From Fidelibacterota bacterium (GTDB lineage: Bacteria; Fidelibacterota; Marinisomatia; Marinisomatales; TCS55), in assembly GCA_018674655.1 (NCBI GenBank), contig JABGZQ010000066.1:62001-126000 (forward strand): 64,000 nucleotides of DNA. The letters are read 5' to 3'. The position numbers were made by a program, and so were the translations under genes. The stretch's first letter is position 1. Each line of letters begins with the position of its first letter. The notes under the pieces were generated by a model that saw only the letters and a program-made list of their open reading frames with translations, was not told where the DNA came from and ran no database searches. Below are positions 41,904 through 51,376 of the stretch, in pieces.

Positions 41904-43217
41904 TTATTTATTCGTATCCAGTGTACCCAAAAGGGCTTTTAAATTTGCTTGTTCAATATAAGCGTCATATTTTGAACGAATCAGAGATGACCTCGCCCGT
42001 ACTACCGAAACCTGCGCATCCAACACTTCTAAAATAATTGTAGATCCTTGGGTATATCTCACCTGCGCCAGTTTTAAATCTTCCTCTGCAGAAATGAGAA
42101 CAGTTTCATTGATTGGGATAATTTCCTGGTAATTATTCAATTGATCAACCATACTTTGCAATTGGACGGATAGATCTTGTAGTTGGATCAAATATTCCGA
42201 TTCTTGTTTATCCACAGCAATCTTCGCCTGTTGAATTCGAGTGCTGATACTATTTCCTGAAAATATTGGAACAGAAATAGACACTCCCGTATTCATTCGT
42301 TTTTGATCATTAAAACTGTTAGTAATTGCATCGCCAAGATTTTTTGCACTGCCGGAATAACTGGCATTTGCACTAATGGTGGGCAAACGAGATCCTTTGG
42401 CAATTTTTGCACTAAGTTCTGCGCTTGTGATTTGATATTGTTTTGCTTTAACGCTTGGATTAAATTTTTGAATCAGTTCAAATCCAGTATCAAATTCAGG
42501 AACAATTTCCAAAGGTGTTTCCACTTCTACTGCAGAAAAATCTTGATCTGAGCCAACTAACCCCATGGTATTTTTCAATGTTCGATATGCGTTTTGTAGG
42601 TTTGCATCATTATTGATTACATCTACCCTGGCTTGACCAAAACGAACTTCTGCTTTTAGCAGATCCGTCTTTTTTGCTGAACCTAATTCATATTTTTGTT
42701 CTGCCAATGCCAACTGCTGTTGGGAACTCATGAGATTAGATCGAGCCACATCTAATAGCTGGGAAGCTTTAAGGTAATTAAAATAAGCTGAATGTACATT
42801 TCGAATTATATTGGTAATTACTTGACGGTCAAATTGTTCTGCAATTCGATAACTGTTTTTTGCTTGCCGAATTGTATTCCACCACACACCACCATCATAA
42901 ATATTCTGCGAAAGTGAAATGCTGGAAGATGCACTAGTTTGACTACTGATTTTATCCAATGTTAACTCTCCAGTTTCAGAATTAAATCCTCCAGTCTGTG
43001 CGGGAAACCGAGATTCGCTCATATTTCCAGAAAACCGAATTGAGGGCAAAATCCTACTGTAAGAGCCTTTAACACCTTGTCTGGATGATTGTAAATCCAA
43101 TGCCGATGTTTTCAACGCTTCCTTGTTCTCTAAAGCAATTTCAATCGCTTCCACCAGAGAATAGGTTTGACTAATCCCAATGGTAAAAGGGATCATAAAT
43201 AATAATCGTTTAATAAT
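41904..43217 (-). CDS. TolC-family outer-membrane efflux protein, probable ATT start
   Basis: Outer-membrane trimeric channel of the export system. The two OEP repeats are visible ([40 protein letters not shown]-like and [20 protein letters not shown] segments). The first ATG (43196) would leave a truncated signal, [11 protein letters not shown]. Extending upstream in frame gives IIKRLLF before it, a normal signal peptide, and an AAAGGA Shine-Dalgarno (43230-43225) lies 7 nt ahead of an ATT at 43217. I therefore prefer an ATT start (43217 or 43214); the ATG remains the conservative alternative, giving 430 residues. Confidence 0.9.
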   Translation of the reverse strand: MIKRLLFMIPFTIGISQTYSLVEAIEIALENKEALKTSALDLQSSRQGVKGSYSRILPSIRFSGNMSESRFPAQTGGFNSETGELTLDKISSQTSASSSISLSQNIYDGGVWWNTIRQAKNSYRIAEQFDRQVITNIIRNVHSAYFNYLKASQLLDVARSNLMSSQQQLALAEQKYELGSAKKTDLLKAEVRFGQARVDVINNDANLQNAYRTLKNTMGLVGSDQDFSAVEVETPLEIVPEFDTGFELIQKFNPSVKAKQYQITSAELSAKIAKGSRLPTISANASYSGSAKNLGDAITNSFNDQKRMNTGVSISVPIFSGNSISTRIQQAKIAVDKQESEYLIQLQDLSVQLQSMVDQLNNYQEIIPINETVLISAEEDLKLAQVRYTQGSTIILEVLDAQVSVVRARSSLIRSKYDAYIEQANLKALLGTLDTNK

Positions 43218-43230
43218 TGTTAAGTCCTTT
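43215..43230 (-). promoter_or_regulatory. Shine-Dalgarno and probable ATT start of the TolC-like gene
   Basis: AAAGGA (43230-43225) lies immediately after the stop codon of the YIP1 gene and 7 nt before ATT (43217-43215). The first ATG is 28 nt from this site, too far for normal initiation. This decides the start in favour of a non-standard codon. Confidence 0.5.
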
Positions 43231-43231
43231 C

Positions 43232-43945
43232 TTATCCAAACATGCCTGAAACACCTGCGCTAATTCCCGCAAATACGATCAAACCAAATATCCATAAACC
43301 TGTCATAACGGTTAATGATGTTTTGGTCGTTTTATTATAAATAATACCAATTCCCACAGCCATGAGGAATACACGCCAGAAAGCAAATATATCCAACCCT
43401 GCAAGAAAACTGTTAATAAAATCTCCCTGTTCACCAATTCCCAAGGCACCCAATCCCGTAAAAATCATCATATTGTCAGAAATATACTGAATAGGTGTTT
43501 TGATGATATATTCAATAACCGATGGCATATAAGCAAATGCACTTAATGTAAATATTTGACCATATTTTCCGCCACCCCCTAAAAATAAATTAGCAGTCAG
43601 CATGGCAAACAGAGACCAAAAGGCGATCCGCATGGGCCAAGAGATTGCCATACTTACATAAGTAAAAATGGCACTCATACCTGTTTCTGAATAAACCCTA
43701 TCGTATTGGTTTGAAAGTATTTCATCTTTTTGCTCTTCAGAAATCTGCGTATTCCCTTCGATGCTTTTTTCAATTTGTTCCCACTGCATATCCGCAATTA
43801 AATCCTGAAGCACAAACCCGGAAACCAACGCCAAACCCATGAGTAAGGCAATGGGCATTAAGGCTTGTTTCAAGTTAAATTCTTTAACGATGGTTTCGAA
43901 TGTTTCACCGGGTGCGGTGATAGCATTAATCATTGTTCCAAACAT
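43232..43945 (-). CDS. YIP1-family multi-pass membrane protein
   Basis: A 237-residue integral membrane protein with about five hydrophobic segments (ALMPIALLMGLALVSGFVL, MRIAFWSLFAMLTANLFL, VMTGLWIFGLIVFAG and others). The N terminus NAITAPGETFETI and the layout match the YIP1 domain. GGGGKYGQIFTLSAFAYMP is a family-like stretch. A strong Shine-Dalgarno (AGGAGAATAG) precedes the ATG. It is the first gene of the export operon, with 75 nt of promoter region upstream, so it may assist assembly of the transporter. Confidence 0.82.
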   Translation of the reverse strand: MFGTMINAITAPGETFETIVKEFNLKQALMPIALLMGLALVSGFVLQDLIADMQWEQIEKSIEGNTQISEEQKDEILSNQYDRVYSETGMSAIFTYVSMAISWPMRIAFWSLFAMLTANLFLGGGGKYGQIFTLSAFAYMPSVIEYIIKTPIQYISDNMMIFTGLGALGIGEQGDFINSFLAGLDIFAFWRVFLMAVGIGIIYNKTTKTSLTVMTGLWIFGLIVFAGISAGVSGMFG

Positions 43946-44021
43946 TCTATTCTCCTACCTCTATTATGATAAAATATCTAAGACCTGCCACGTTTTAGAC
44001 TCAAAAATGTTCCTTTGGTTG

Positions 44022-44246
44022 TCAATCATTTTCATTTTTTTCATCTGCTTCATATTCCAAGATATCCCCCGGTTGACAACCCAATTCTTTGCATATTTTT
44101 TCTAATGTTGAAAACCGTACTGCTTTGGCTTTTTCCGTTTTCAAAATGGACAAATTTGCCTGGGTGATACCGATCTGTTCTGCAAGATCTCCCAGGGAAA
44201 TTTTCCGCCGGGCCATCATTACGTCTAAATTGATGCGGATGCCCAT
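44022..44246 (-). CDS. Small XRE/Cro-type transcriptional regulator
   Basis: A 74-residue HTH protein (MARRKISLGDLAEQIGITQA, then LEKICKELGCQPGDILEYEA), similar to the compact YozG/Cro-C1 type regulators. It starts on the last base of the DUF2975 gene (TAATG overlap). XRE regulators of this type commonly accompany a DUF2975 membrane protein, which may modulate their activity. Confidence 0.9.
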   Translation of the reverse strand: MGIRINLDVMMARRKISLGDLAEQIGITQANLSILKTEKAKAVRFSTLEKICKELGCQPGDILEYEADEKNEND

Positions 44247-44875
44247 TAAACCGTGAGTTCCTGCTCTTCTTTCATTTCTGCTCCAATACGAAATGCTTCA
44301 CCAATTACAATAATGACCATGGCCACCAATAAAAGACTCAAATTAAAATGAACGGATGATGACAGTACAATCGAATCGAATAAAAGTCTTGGCGTAATAA
44401 ATATATTGAGCAAGATATCATGAAAAAAATCAAAGACACCGATTATAAGTATAGAAAGGCCGATCCATCGCAGCCTGTTTCCATTTTTCATATTAAAAGG
44501 ATCACCCTTCCCGACAGATCTTACCAGTTGCCGTAATAATATTAATATCCAAATGATAAACCCAAAAATACTAAATCTTATCAGCTTAACTGGAATAAGT
44601 AACCATTCCGGTGTGGGAGATTCAATAAGAGCCAATGCTTGCGCTTTTGTAATCTTAACAGGAAGTTCCCTACCTGAAAACTCCGCCACACCTTCTTCTT
44701 CAACATTAAAATGAACTGGGTAGAATAATTTTGTTGTTTGATCTGTAATCCCGAATACGGGTCCAGCCAACAACATCAAAAAACGATAGACAATATATAT
44801 CGCCAACAATACGGTGATTGCTGTAATTAACCAGTCTGTAATTTTAACAAATAAATGAACGCGATGCTCTGACAT
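44246..44875 (-). CDS. DUF2975-type membrane protein
   Basis: A 209-residue protein with four membrane segments (WLITAITVLLAIYIVYRFLM, FSIFGFIIWILILLRQLV, LRWIGLSILIIGVFDFF and FNLSLLLVAMVIIVIGEAF). The GDPFNMKNGNRLRWIG stretch between segments 2 and 3 is characteristic of DUF2975. It is cotranscribed with the XRE gene and probably forms a membrane-sensor/regulator pair. What is sensed is not known. Confidence 0.82.
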   Translation of the reverse strand: MSEHRVHLFVKITDWLITAITVLLAIYIVYRFLMLLAGPVFGITDQTTKLFYPVHFNVEEEGVAEFSGRELPVKITKAQALALIESPTPEWLLIPVKLIRFSIFGFIIWILILLRQLVRSVGKGDPFNMKNGNRLRWIGLSILIIGVFDFFHDILLNIFITPRLLFDSIVLSSSVHFNLSLLLVAMVIIVIGEAFRIGAEMKEEQELTV

Positions 44876-44940
44876 AGCCCTAATCCTTTAATTAACGGGG
44901 CCGATTTTATAACTTATAACTTATTAATATCAATAAATAT

Positions 44941-46365
44941 TTATTGTTTTTCGATATATTGATCCTTTATCTCCATAAAATACGCAAAAGCAGCCTCATA
45001 GGTATTATCAATTTTTTCATCTAATATTGCATCTTCAATGGCTTTTTTTATGAGTCCCACCACTCGCCCTTCTTTCAATCCGCATTCAGCCATAATTTCT
45101 TCCCCCCGGACGGGCGATTGGAACGCCTTTAGAGAATCTCGTTCATATACATCCTTCATCTTGGTTTCGACCCGTTCAAAATTTCCCATATACTTTTTTA
45201 CTCTGCGGGGATTCTTCGTGGTTATATCGGCGCGGCAAAGGGTGAGCAAATCATCCAAATCTTCGCCTGCAGCCACCATAACCCGCCGAATTGCGGAATC
45301 GGTAATTTCTTTCTTCGCCAATGCAATGGGACGTAAATGAAGTAGCGTGAGTTTTTTCAAATAATCTTTCAATTCGTTGGACAGTTTCATTCGTCTAGCC
45401 ACTTTATTCAACATTCGTTCTCCCACCGCGTCGTGGCCATGAAATGTGTATCCTTTCAGCTTATCAATGCGTCGCGTTTTGGGCTTCGCAATATCATGAA
45501 CAAGGGCCGCAAACCGCAGTTCCATTTTATCTGAAAGCTGAGCCCCATTATCCACCACTTGCATGGTATGCTGGAATATATCTTTATGGTGCCATTCTCC
45601 AGTTTGATCCATACCAACCATGACATGAATCTCCGGGAAAATAAATTCCATTAAACCCACTTTTTGCAGGATATTTAACCCAACCGATGGTTTGGATGTC
45701 GATAATATTTTGGTGAATTCAGTTGTAATTCTTTCTTGAGAAACTATATTGATTCGGTTTGCCTGACGTTTCATGGATTCAAAACATTGGTCTTCTATTC
45801 TTAACCCAAGGCCAGACGCAAAATATGCGGCGCGCATCATCCGCAATGGGTCCTCAGAAAATGTTTCATCCGGATCCAGCGGCGTAACCAATTGCTTTGC
45901 CATTAAATCTTTGACACCGTTATAAGGATCGTGAAGTTTACCAAATTGATCGGGAAGCAAACCCATAGCCATGGCATTTACTGTAAAATCCCGTCTCAAG
46001 AGATCACCCTTCAAATCAGTATAAACAATTTCTTTTGGCTTTCTGGAATCATCATTATATGATTCTTCTCTTGCAGCGGCCACTTCTATCGGGATAGGCC
46101 GAGAAGGAATATGAGCTGTAGAAAATTTTGGGAATTGAATCACTTTTTTGATTCCCATATTTTTAGCTATTATTTTGGCAAATTCAATACCATCGCCAAT
46201 GACCATAAGGTCAATTTCTTTTAATTTTCGATTTAGAAATAAATCGCGGACAACACCCCCAACAACATACACCTCTTTGTTACAAGTAGCGGCAATTTCT
46301 CCTATTTTTTCGAGGATTAATCGCGGCTTCGGTTGGGAATCGAGTAAATGTTGAATGTTTGCCAT
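44941..46365 (-). CDS. CCA-adding enzyme / poly(A) polymerase family nucleotidyltransferase with HD domain
   Basis: Class II template-independent nucleotidyltransferase, probably completing tRNA 3' CCA ends. The 474 residues have the head-domain GGVVRDLFLNRK, RRDFTVNAMAMGL and EDPLRMMRAAYFASGLGL. An HD phosphohydrolase domain follows (ALVHDIAKPKTR, then FHGHDAVGERM). The first catalytic carboxylate position reads E50 in E-I-D rather than the usual D-x-D. CCA-adding and poly(A) polymerase activities cannot be told apart from sequence, so no symbol is given. Confidence 0.9.
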   Translation of the reverse strand: MANIQHLLDSQPKPRLILEKIGEIAATCNKEVYVVGGVVRDLFLNRKLKEIDLMVIGDGIEFAKIIAKNMGIKKVIQFPKFSTAHIPSRPIPIEVAAAREESYNDDSRKPKEIVYTDLKGDLLRRDFTVNAMAMGLLPDQFGKLHDPYNGVKDLMAKQLVTPLDPDETFSEDPLRMMRAAYFASGLGLRIEDQCFESMKRQANRINIVSQERITTEFTKILSTSKPSVGLNILQKVGLMEFIFPEIHVMVGMDQTGEWHHKDIFQHTMQVVDNGAQLSDKMELRFAALVHDIAKPKTRRIDKLKGYTFHGHDAVGERMLNKVARRMKLSNELKDYLKKLTLLHLRPIALAKKEITDSAIRRVMVAAGEDLDDLLTLCRADITTKNPRRVKKYMGNFERVETKMKDVYERDSLKAFQSPVRGEEIMAECGLKEGRVVGLIKKAIEDAILDEKIDNTYEAAFAYFMEIKDQYIEKQ

Positions 46366-46476
46366 TCTTAAAATTAATACAATTTTGGTAAAGGCATAGC
46401 ATACCGAAGTTTTGTTACGTTACAGTAATATTTATCCATCCTTTTTTCCTTAGAAAAATCATCCTATTTTCCAGCC

Positions 46477-47301
46477 ATGAGAATACTAATCTCATTCCTC
46501 ACCACCATAACCATGGCTTATTCCCAATTTGGAAAAGTAGATATTACTATTGATGATCGCCTCCTTCGAGATAATGAGCGGCAGGAGTTATCTTCTCTTA
46601 AAGATGAAGTAATTCGGTTTTTCTCCGGCCGAATATGGCATGAGGATTTCCAAGGTCTCAAAATACCACTTCATATTTCCATCGCATTTCAAGGTATGGC
46701 CCAAAAAGGCGGCCTCAAAACATTTCATACCCAGATTCTCATTTCTGATGGTATGGATCTTCGTTATTTTGATAAATCGGTCCAGTTCTATTATAATTCT
46801 GGCGGATCGATCCAATATGATCCAGTTATTTTTGATCCTTTGGGAAGTTTTTTGGCTTATTATGCCTATACCATGTTAGCCGGATATATGGATACATATG
46901 ATTTTTATGGAGGAAATCACGCCTACGATCAAGCTCGTGAAATTGCCCTACGAGGCATGGCATCTGACTACCCTAAAGGATGGTCTGCTCGCGTACAATT
47001 ATTAAAAGAAGTAACGGGAAATAAAGGTCTCCGGGAAGCACGGTTCGCTTATTATGTGGCTATGGATTTATTTGATCAAGGTAAGCCAGATGCAGCACTC
47101 AAAGAATTTGGTTATATGATGGATGGGTTAAAAAAAGTTATATATGGTTTTCCTGTGGGTAGGATGCAACATTTTTTAAAAGCTCACGCTAGGGATATCA
47201 CACATAAATTAACCATTTTGAGACAGGAAGAATATTTGCGGTACTTGGCTGATATTGATCAGGAAAACAAATATATATATCTCAGAGATATAAAGAAATA
47301 A
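46477..47301 (+). CDS. DUF4835 (PorD-like) exported protein
   Basis: A 274-residue exported protein with signal peptide MRILISFLTTITMAYSQ. The pattern of strands followed by helices fits DUF4835: FFSGRIWHEDFQGLKIPLHI, then a stretch on the F/Y-rich core (QFYYNSGGSIQYDPVIFDPL, LAYYAYTMLAGYMDTYDFYG). In Bacteroidota this family includes PorD, an accessory factor of the type IX secretion system. No other por/gld gene is in the window, so the role here is unconfirmed. The gene converges on a GT2 gene, leaving 8 nt. Confidence 0.65.
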   Translation: MRILISFLTTITMAYSQFGKVDITIDDRLLRDNERQELSSLKDEVIRFFSGRIWHEDFQGLKIPLHISIAFQGMAQKGGLKTFHTQILISDGMDLRYFDKSVQFYYNSGGSIQYDPVIFDPLGSFLAYYAYTMLAGYMDTYDFYGGNHAYDQAREIALRGMASDYPKGWSARVQLLKEVTGNKGLREARFAYYVAMDLFDQGKPDAALKEFGYMMDGLKKVIYGFPVGRMQHFLKAHARDITHKLTILRQEEYLRYLADIDQENKYIYLRDIKK

Positions 47302-47309
47302 ATTCAGAT

Positions 47310-48347
47310 TTACTCTTTAACAATCTCCGTTGATTGTTTTTTCCCACGAATATAATAGTCAAACACCACACTCCCCCAATATAGCCACGGCAACACTTTT
47401 TTATCTTTCACCACCCGAATTTGTTTAACCCTTCGACGCCGTTTCCAAATGATATGGGGATGGATAATTATCCAAGATAAAGATTGGATAATTCCGAAAA
47501 AATGGTTCATATCCAGACGAACTAAGGAATAAGCCAATGCCACAAACTCCAATGCCAAGCGGATGGGCGTAATGTATAACGTGAATGGTAAGCTAAAGTT
47601 AGATAAAACCATTAGTAGTGAATTGCGGTGATTTAAATATTGTTTTTGACGAGAAAACATGGGCAGTGTCACGGCATTTTTATGATAAACAATTGAACTG
47701 GGAATGGCCCAAGATTCTTTCTCCATGAGCCGGAATTTCCAACATAGATCGATTTCTTCTTGATGGGCAAAAAAAGTCTCATCAAACCCGCCGGCTAATT
47801 CAAAATCGGACTTCCGCACCATGATGGCTGTGCCACTGGCCCAAAATATCGGACGCATCCGATCATATTGCCCTTCATCTTTTTCCCGTTCAAAGAATAC
47901 ACGACCTCTGGCAAATGGGAATCCCAATATATCCAACCAACCACCGGCTCCGCCTGCATAATCAAATTGAGTTCGGTCGAAATAATTAAGAATTTTGGGT
48001 TGAACTGCTGCTACATTGGGGTTAAGATTCATAAAATCAATCAATCCAGCCAGCCAGCCTTTTTCCTGAACTGTATCATTATTTAGGAAAACAATATATT
48101 CACCTTTAGCAACTTCTGCTCCGCGGTTGCACCCGCCGGCGTAGCCATAGTTTTGATTATTCTCTATTAACTTAACTTGGGGAAAATTTAGGCTCACCCA
48201 ATCCGGACTACCATCTGTGGACGCATTATCCACCACAATAATTTCAAAATTTGAATATTCTGTTTGGGCGAGAGATTCTAAACATTCAGATAAAACCTCA
48301 ATCCCATTCCAATGGGGAATGATAACACTAACTAAGGGGTTTGACAT
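47310..48347 (-). CDS. Family 2 glycosyltransferase, rhamnosyltransferase-like
   Basis: Transfers a sugar from a nucleotide-sugar donor, probably for LPS or another surface glycan. The 345 residues begin VSVIIPHWNGIEVLSECLES and show VVDNASTDGSP, NRGAEVAKGEYIVFLNNDT with the metal-binding DxD-like site, and ARGRVFFEREKD followed by FWASGTAIMVRKSDF. A C-terminal hydrophobic stretch (LALEFVALAYSLVRL, then FGIIQSLSWIIIHP) would bind the membrane. No clear Shine-Dalgarno is present. Confidence 0.92.
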   Translation of the reverse strand: MSNPLVSVIIPHWNGIEVLSECLESLAQTEYSNFEIIVVDNASTDGSPDWVSLNFPQVKLIENNQNYGYAGGCNRGAEVAKGEYIVFLNNDTVQEKGWLAGLIDFMNLNPNVAAVQPKILNYFDRTQFDYAGGAGGWLDILGFPFARGRVFFEREKDEGQYDRMRPIFWASGTAIMVRKSDFELAGGFDETFFAHQEEIDLCWKFRLMEKESWAIPSSIVYHKNAVTLPMFSRQKQYLNHRNSLLMVLSNFSLPFTLYITPIRLALEFVALAYSLVRLDMNHFFGIIQSLSWIIIHPHIIWKRRRRVKQIRVVKDKKVLPWLYWGSVVFDYYIRGKKQSTEIVKE

Positions 48348-48415
48348 GGTAGGGAGAGTTTTAAGGAAGAAGGAAAAAGGAAGAAGGATATTTTTTCACT
48401 GCGTACATTTATACC

Positions 48416-51376
48416 CTATTCCTTTTTACTTTTTACTTCTCCATTTTTCAGGTCTTCCATCAATTTTTGTGCAACCGGATCGTTGGGATTTTTATCCAGC
48501 CAGTCAGCCAAAACGACTTCTGCTTTCGGTACCATATCCAATTTTTTATAGGTAAAAACAAGAGAGGAAACGATTTGAGTAAAACTCTGTCGCCAAGCAT
48601 CCATTTCTTTCTGGGTTGCACGACGATCGCCATTTTCAATATCTTTAAAATCTCTGTACAAATCTTCAAAGATAGATTGACCAATTTCAAATGAATCCAA
48701 TTGTGAAATATACACTTGTCCATAGTCTAAACGATCTCGAATATTTAGATCCTCCCTAATGACTAAATTACCCAATATTCGTCTTAATTCATCCTTATTC
48801 CCCAATTCACCAAAAAGGCGGCCAACCTGGTAATATAAATCTTTTGAATCGTACCGAATGGTTTTTTCCGGGATATTGTCCTGCATTTTCACTAAGACTT
48901 CTAATGCTTTATTTCGGTGGATATCTGATTGGTCTTTATCAGTCATTTCAAAGTCCTTAAAAGCCATATAATGAAATGCGGCTAATTGCATATAGGCACT
49001 GCGTAAATTTTGAAGTAGACGAATGTTGGTGGTGGGAAAATAAAAAACATCTTCTCTGCCTAAATTTCTGAATAGGTATCCTGGCTTATAACTCTTGGAC
49101 CATATTTCATTTTCGACTTTATCCCAATCATTTGCTTCTAAATCCTGTTTCCAAATTTCAGAACCATAGCCCGACATAAGATTGGTCCACATTCTTTCCT
49201 CATTAATCGGGTTTCTCCCATCCACATTATGGGGTCTTAATCGGTATACCAATCCTTCCATTTCTAAGAAGGGTTCTAAGCCAAGCCGATTGGATGCGGG
49301 CACAGTGACGGCAAAATAAATGGGGTAATTCCATTGGGCATCACTGATAATTTTTAAAATCATCATATCTTTCACCATGAGAGCGGCACCCGCAAAGGTG
49401 GGATTCACTTTCCACTGAATAAACCCATCCTTGTTTTTATTCGATTTCGGTGTGGGGATTTGCACATTTCGAGCCTTCCAAGGCTGAAGCCCCGAAGCCA
49501 CTTCCATGACCTGAGGATCCGTTAAATTAATAAACCGTTCAAGTTCGCGACCTTTCTGATCCACTCGTCCCCTCCGTGAGTCTCGAAGTTGACGAATGTA
49601 CCACTCTGTATTCAAAAGGCTGAGGTTGGCAATGGTAATATCTGTCCGTACCCCTTCCACTTCTTGTAAATACCATAGAGGGAAAGTATCGTTATCGCCA
49701 TTCGTAAATAATATGGCATTCGGTTCACAGGATTGCAAAATATTATAACTATAATCCCAGGCCAAACGATTATCGGATCGATCATGTTCATGATAATTTG
49801 CTTTCACCATCATGCCGGGCATGGCCACTATCAATAGAACCATCGTACCCATAACAGCATTATTAGACAAAGATTTATCCTTTAATAATAATCGGATTTT
49901 GTCCCCCAATGCAGCAACAGCAATACTAATCCAAATGGAAAATGCAAAGAAACTCCCAACATAAGAATAATCTCGTTCCCGAGGTTGTGGATTATCCTGA
50001 TTCACAAAAATTATAATCGCAAGACCCATCATGAGAAATAGACTGAATACGGAGAATGCCTGTTCACGGTCTTTTTGAAAATGGTAAAACATTCCCCATA
50101 AACCAAATAAGAATGCCAGAGGCAACCCAAATTGAAACCAATCGACCCCATCTTCTTTGGTATTGGCGCCGTAGGCCGTTACCCAATCATCAGTACTGGG
50201 ACCTCGTCCAGCGAATTGCCATAGAAAATATCGCCAATACATTTTCTTTACCTGATAACTCCAAAAATAATTCCACTGCTTATCCATTCGATAGGATTTG
50301 TATTTTCGTTCCTGGCTATCGGAATAATTACGACCACCTTTCGCAGGTCTTCCCACAACTTCATGTTTGGGCGGCAATCCTGTAAATCGACGAGGGAATT
50401 GGGTCATTTGGCCATATTGTTCTCTTTCCATATAAGCAATCGCTCGTGGAACGGTAGAAGGGTCATTTTCATTAATGGCAGGCTGCTGCCCCGATCGAAT
50501 AAAAATAGTGGCATAGCTTGAATACCCGACCAAAATAAGGACTATAGATGTGAGGGCCAATGCATATTGAAATTGTCTTTTAATAATTGTGAAAACCATA
50601 CCACCCATAATCGCCAAGCATAAGAATAAAAATAGCTCTAAACCGACAGCATTCACAATCTTAGGCACTCCATTAATGATACCTGTATTGATTATCAGAT
50701 AAATCACGCCCGTAATAGCTGTGGTTATTAGAAATCCTTTGTATGAAAATTCATATTTTTTGAAATAAATAATGAGTGCAATAAATGGAAGTGCCAGTAA
50801 GTTGAGTAAATGAACACCAGTGGCTAAACCAATCATATAGGCAATAATGAGAATGTATCTCTCATTCCCCTTTTCATCTGCCCGTTCGGCCCAATGAAGG
50901 ATGAGCCACACCACAATAGCGGTGAAAAATGTTGAAAAGCCATACACTTCTGCTTCAACTGCATTAAACCATTGAGAATCTGTAAAAGCAAATGTAAGGG
51001 CACCTACCAAAGAACCGCCAAATGTAATAATGGCATCCATAGAGCATTCAATTTTTCCACGATAATTCGAAATCAGCTTCACAGTTGAAAGATAAAGATA
51101 CATGACTGCTAAGGCACTGACCACAGGTGAAATCAAATTGATTCGGAATGCAATATCCGGATTAAAAGGAATCATAGAAAAAACACGACCAATAATCAAA
51201 TACAAAGGGCTCCCTGGCGGATGGGGTACACCCAAAATAAATGATGTGGCAATAAATTCACCCGAATCCCAATATGGCACAGTATCCGCCATGGTTAATA
51301 GGTACACAATAAAGGAGATGCCAAGCGCCAACCCGGCAAAAATTCGGTTCAAACGAATATAATCAGAATGGATCAA
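48416..51376 (-). CDS. DUF2723 membrane protein, protein O-mannosyltransferase-like
   Basis: A 986-residue multi-pass membrane protein. The N-terminal 420 residues are the DUF2723 (GT-C-like) core with DTVPYWDSGEFIATSFILG near the start, carrying the conserved acidic pair, and about ten membrane segments. A soluble region follows with NAILFTNGDNDTFPLWYLQE, typical of this family, and a C-terminal TPR-like tail ends DNPNDPVAQKLMEDLKNGEV-like. The start is a TTG at 51376 that overlaps the DUF1844 stop as TTGA; no ATG lies before the conserved motif. The family is presumed to glycosylate exported proteins or lipids; the sugar is unknown. Confidence 0.88.
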   Translation of the reverse strand: MIHSDYIRLNRIFAGLALGISFIVYLLTMADTVPYWDSGEFIATSFILGVPHPPGSPLYLIIGRVFSMIPFNPDIAFRINLISPVVSALAVMYLYLSTVKLISNYRGKIECSMDAIITFGGSLVGALTFAFTDSQWFNAVEAEVYGFSTFFTAIVVWLILHWAERADEKGNERYILIIAYMIGLATGVHLLNLLALPFIALIIYFKKYEFSYKGFLITTAITGVIYLIINTGIINGVPKIVNAVGLELFLFLCLAIMGGMVFTIIKRQFQYALALTSIVLILVGYSSYATIFIRSGQQPAINENDPSTVPRAIAYMEREQYGQMTQFPRRFTGLPPKHEVVGRPAKGGRNYSDSQERKYKSYRMDKQWNYFWSYQVKKMYWRYFLWQFAGRGPSTDDWVTAYGANTKEDGVDWFQFGLPLAFLFGLWGMFYHFQKDREQAFSVFSLFLMMGLAIIIFVNQDNPQPRERDYSYVGSFFAFSIWISIAVAALGDKIRLLLKDKSLSNNAVMGTMVLLIVAMPGMMVKANYHEHDRSDNRLAWDYSYNILQSCEPNAILFTNGDNDTFPLWYLQEVEGVRTDITIANLSLLNTEWYIRQLRDSRRGRVDQKGRELERFINLTDPQVMEVASGLQPWKARNVQIPTPKSNKNKDGFIQWKVNPTFAGAALMVKDMMILKIISDAQWNYPIYFAVTVPASNRLGLEPFLEMEGLVYRLRPHNVDGRNPINEERMWTNLMSGYGSEIWKQDLEANDWDKVENEIWSKSYKPGYLFRNLGREDVFYFPTTNIRLLQNLRSAYMQLAAFHYMAFKDFEMTDKDQSDIHRNKALEVLVKMQDNIPEKTIRYDSKDLYYQVGRLFGELGNKDELRRILGNLVIREDLNIRDRLDYGQVYISQLDSFEIGQSIFEDLYRDFKDIENGDRRATQKEMDAWRQSFTQIVSSLVFTYKKLDMVPKAEVVLADWLDKNPNDPVAQKLMEDLKNGEVKSKKE

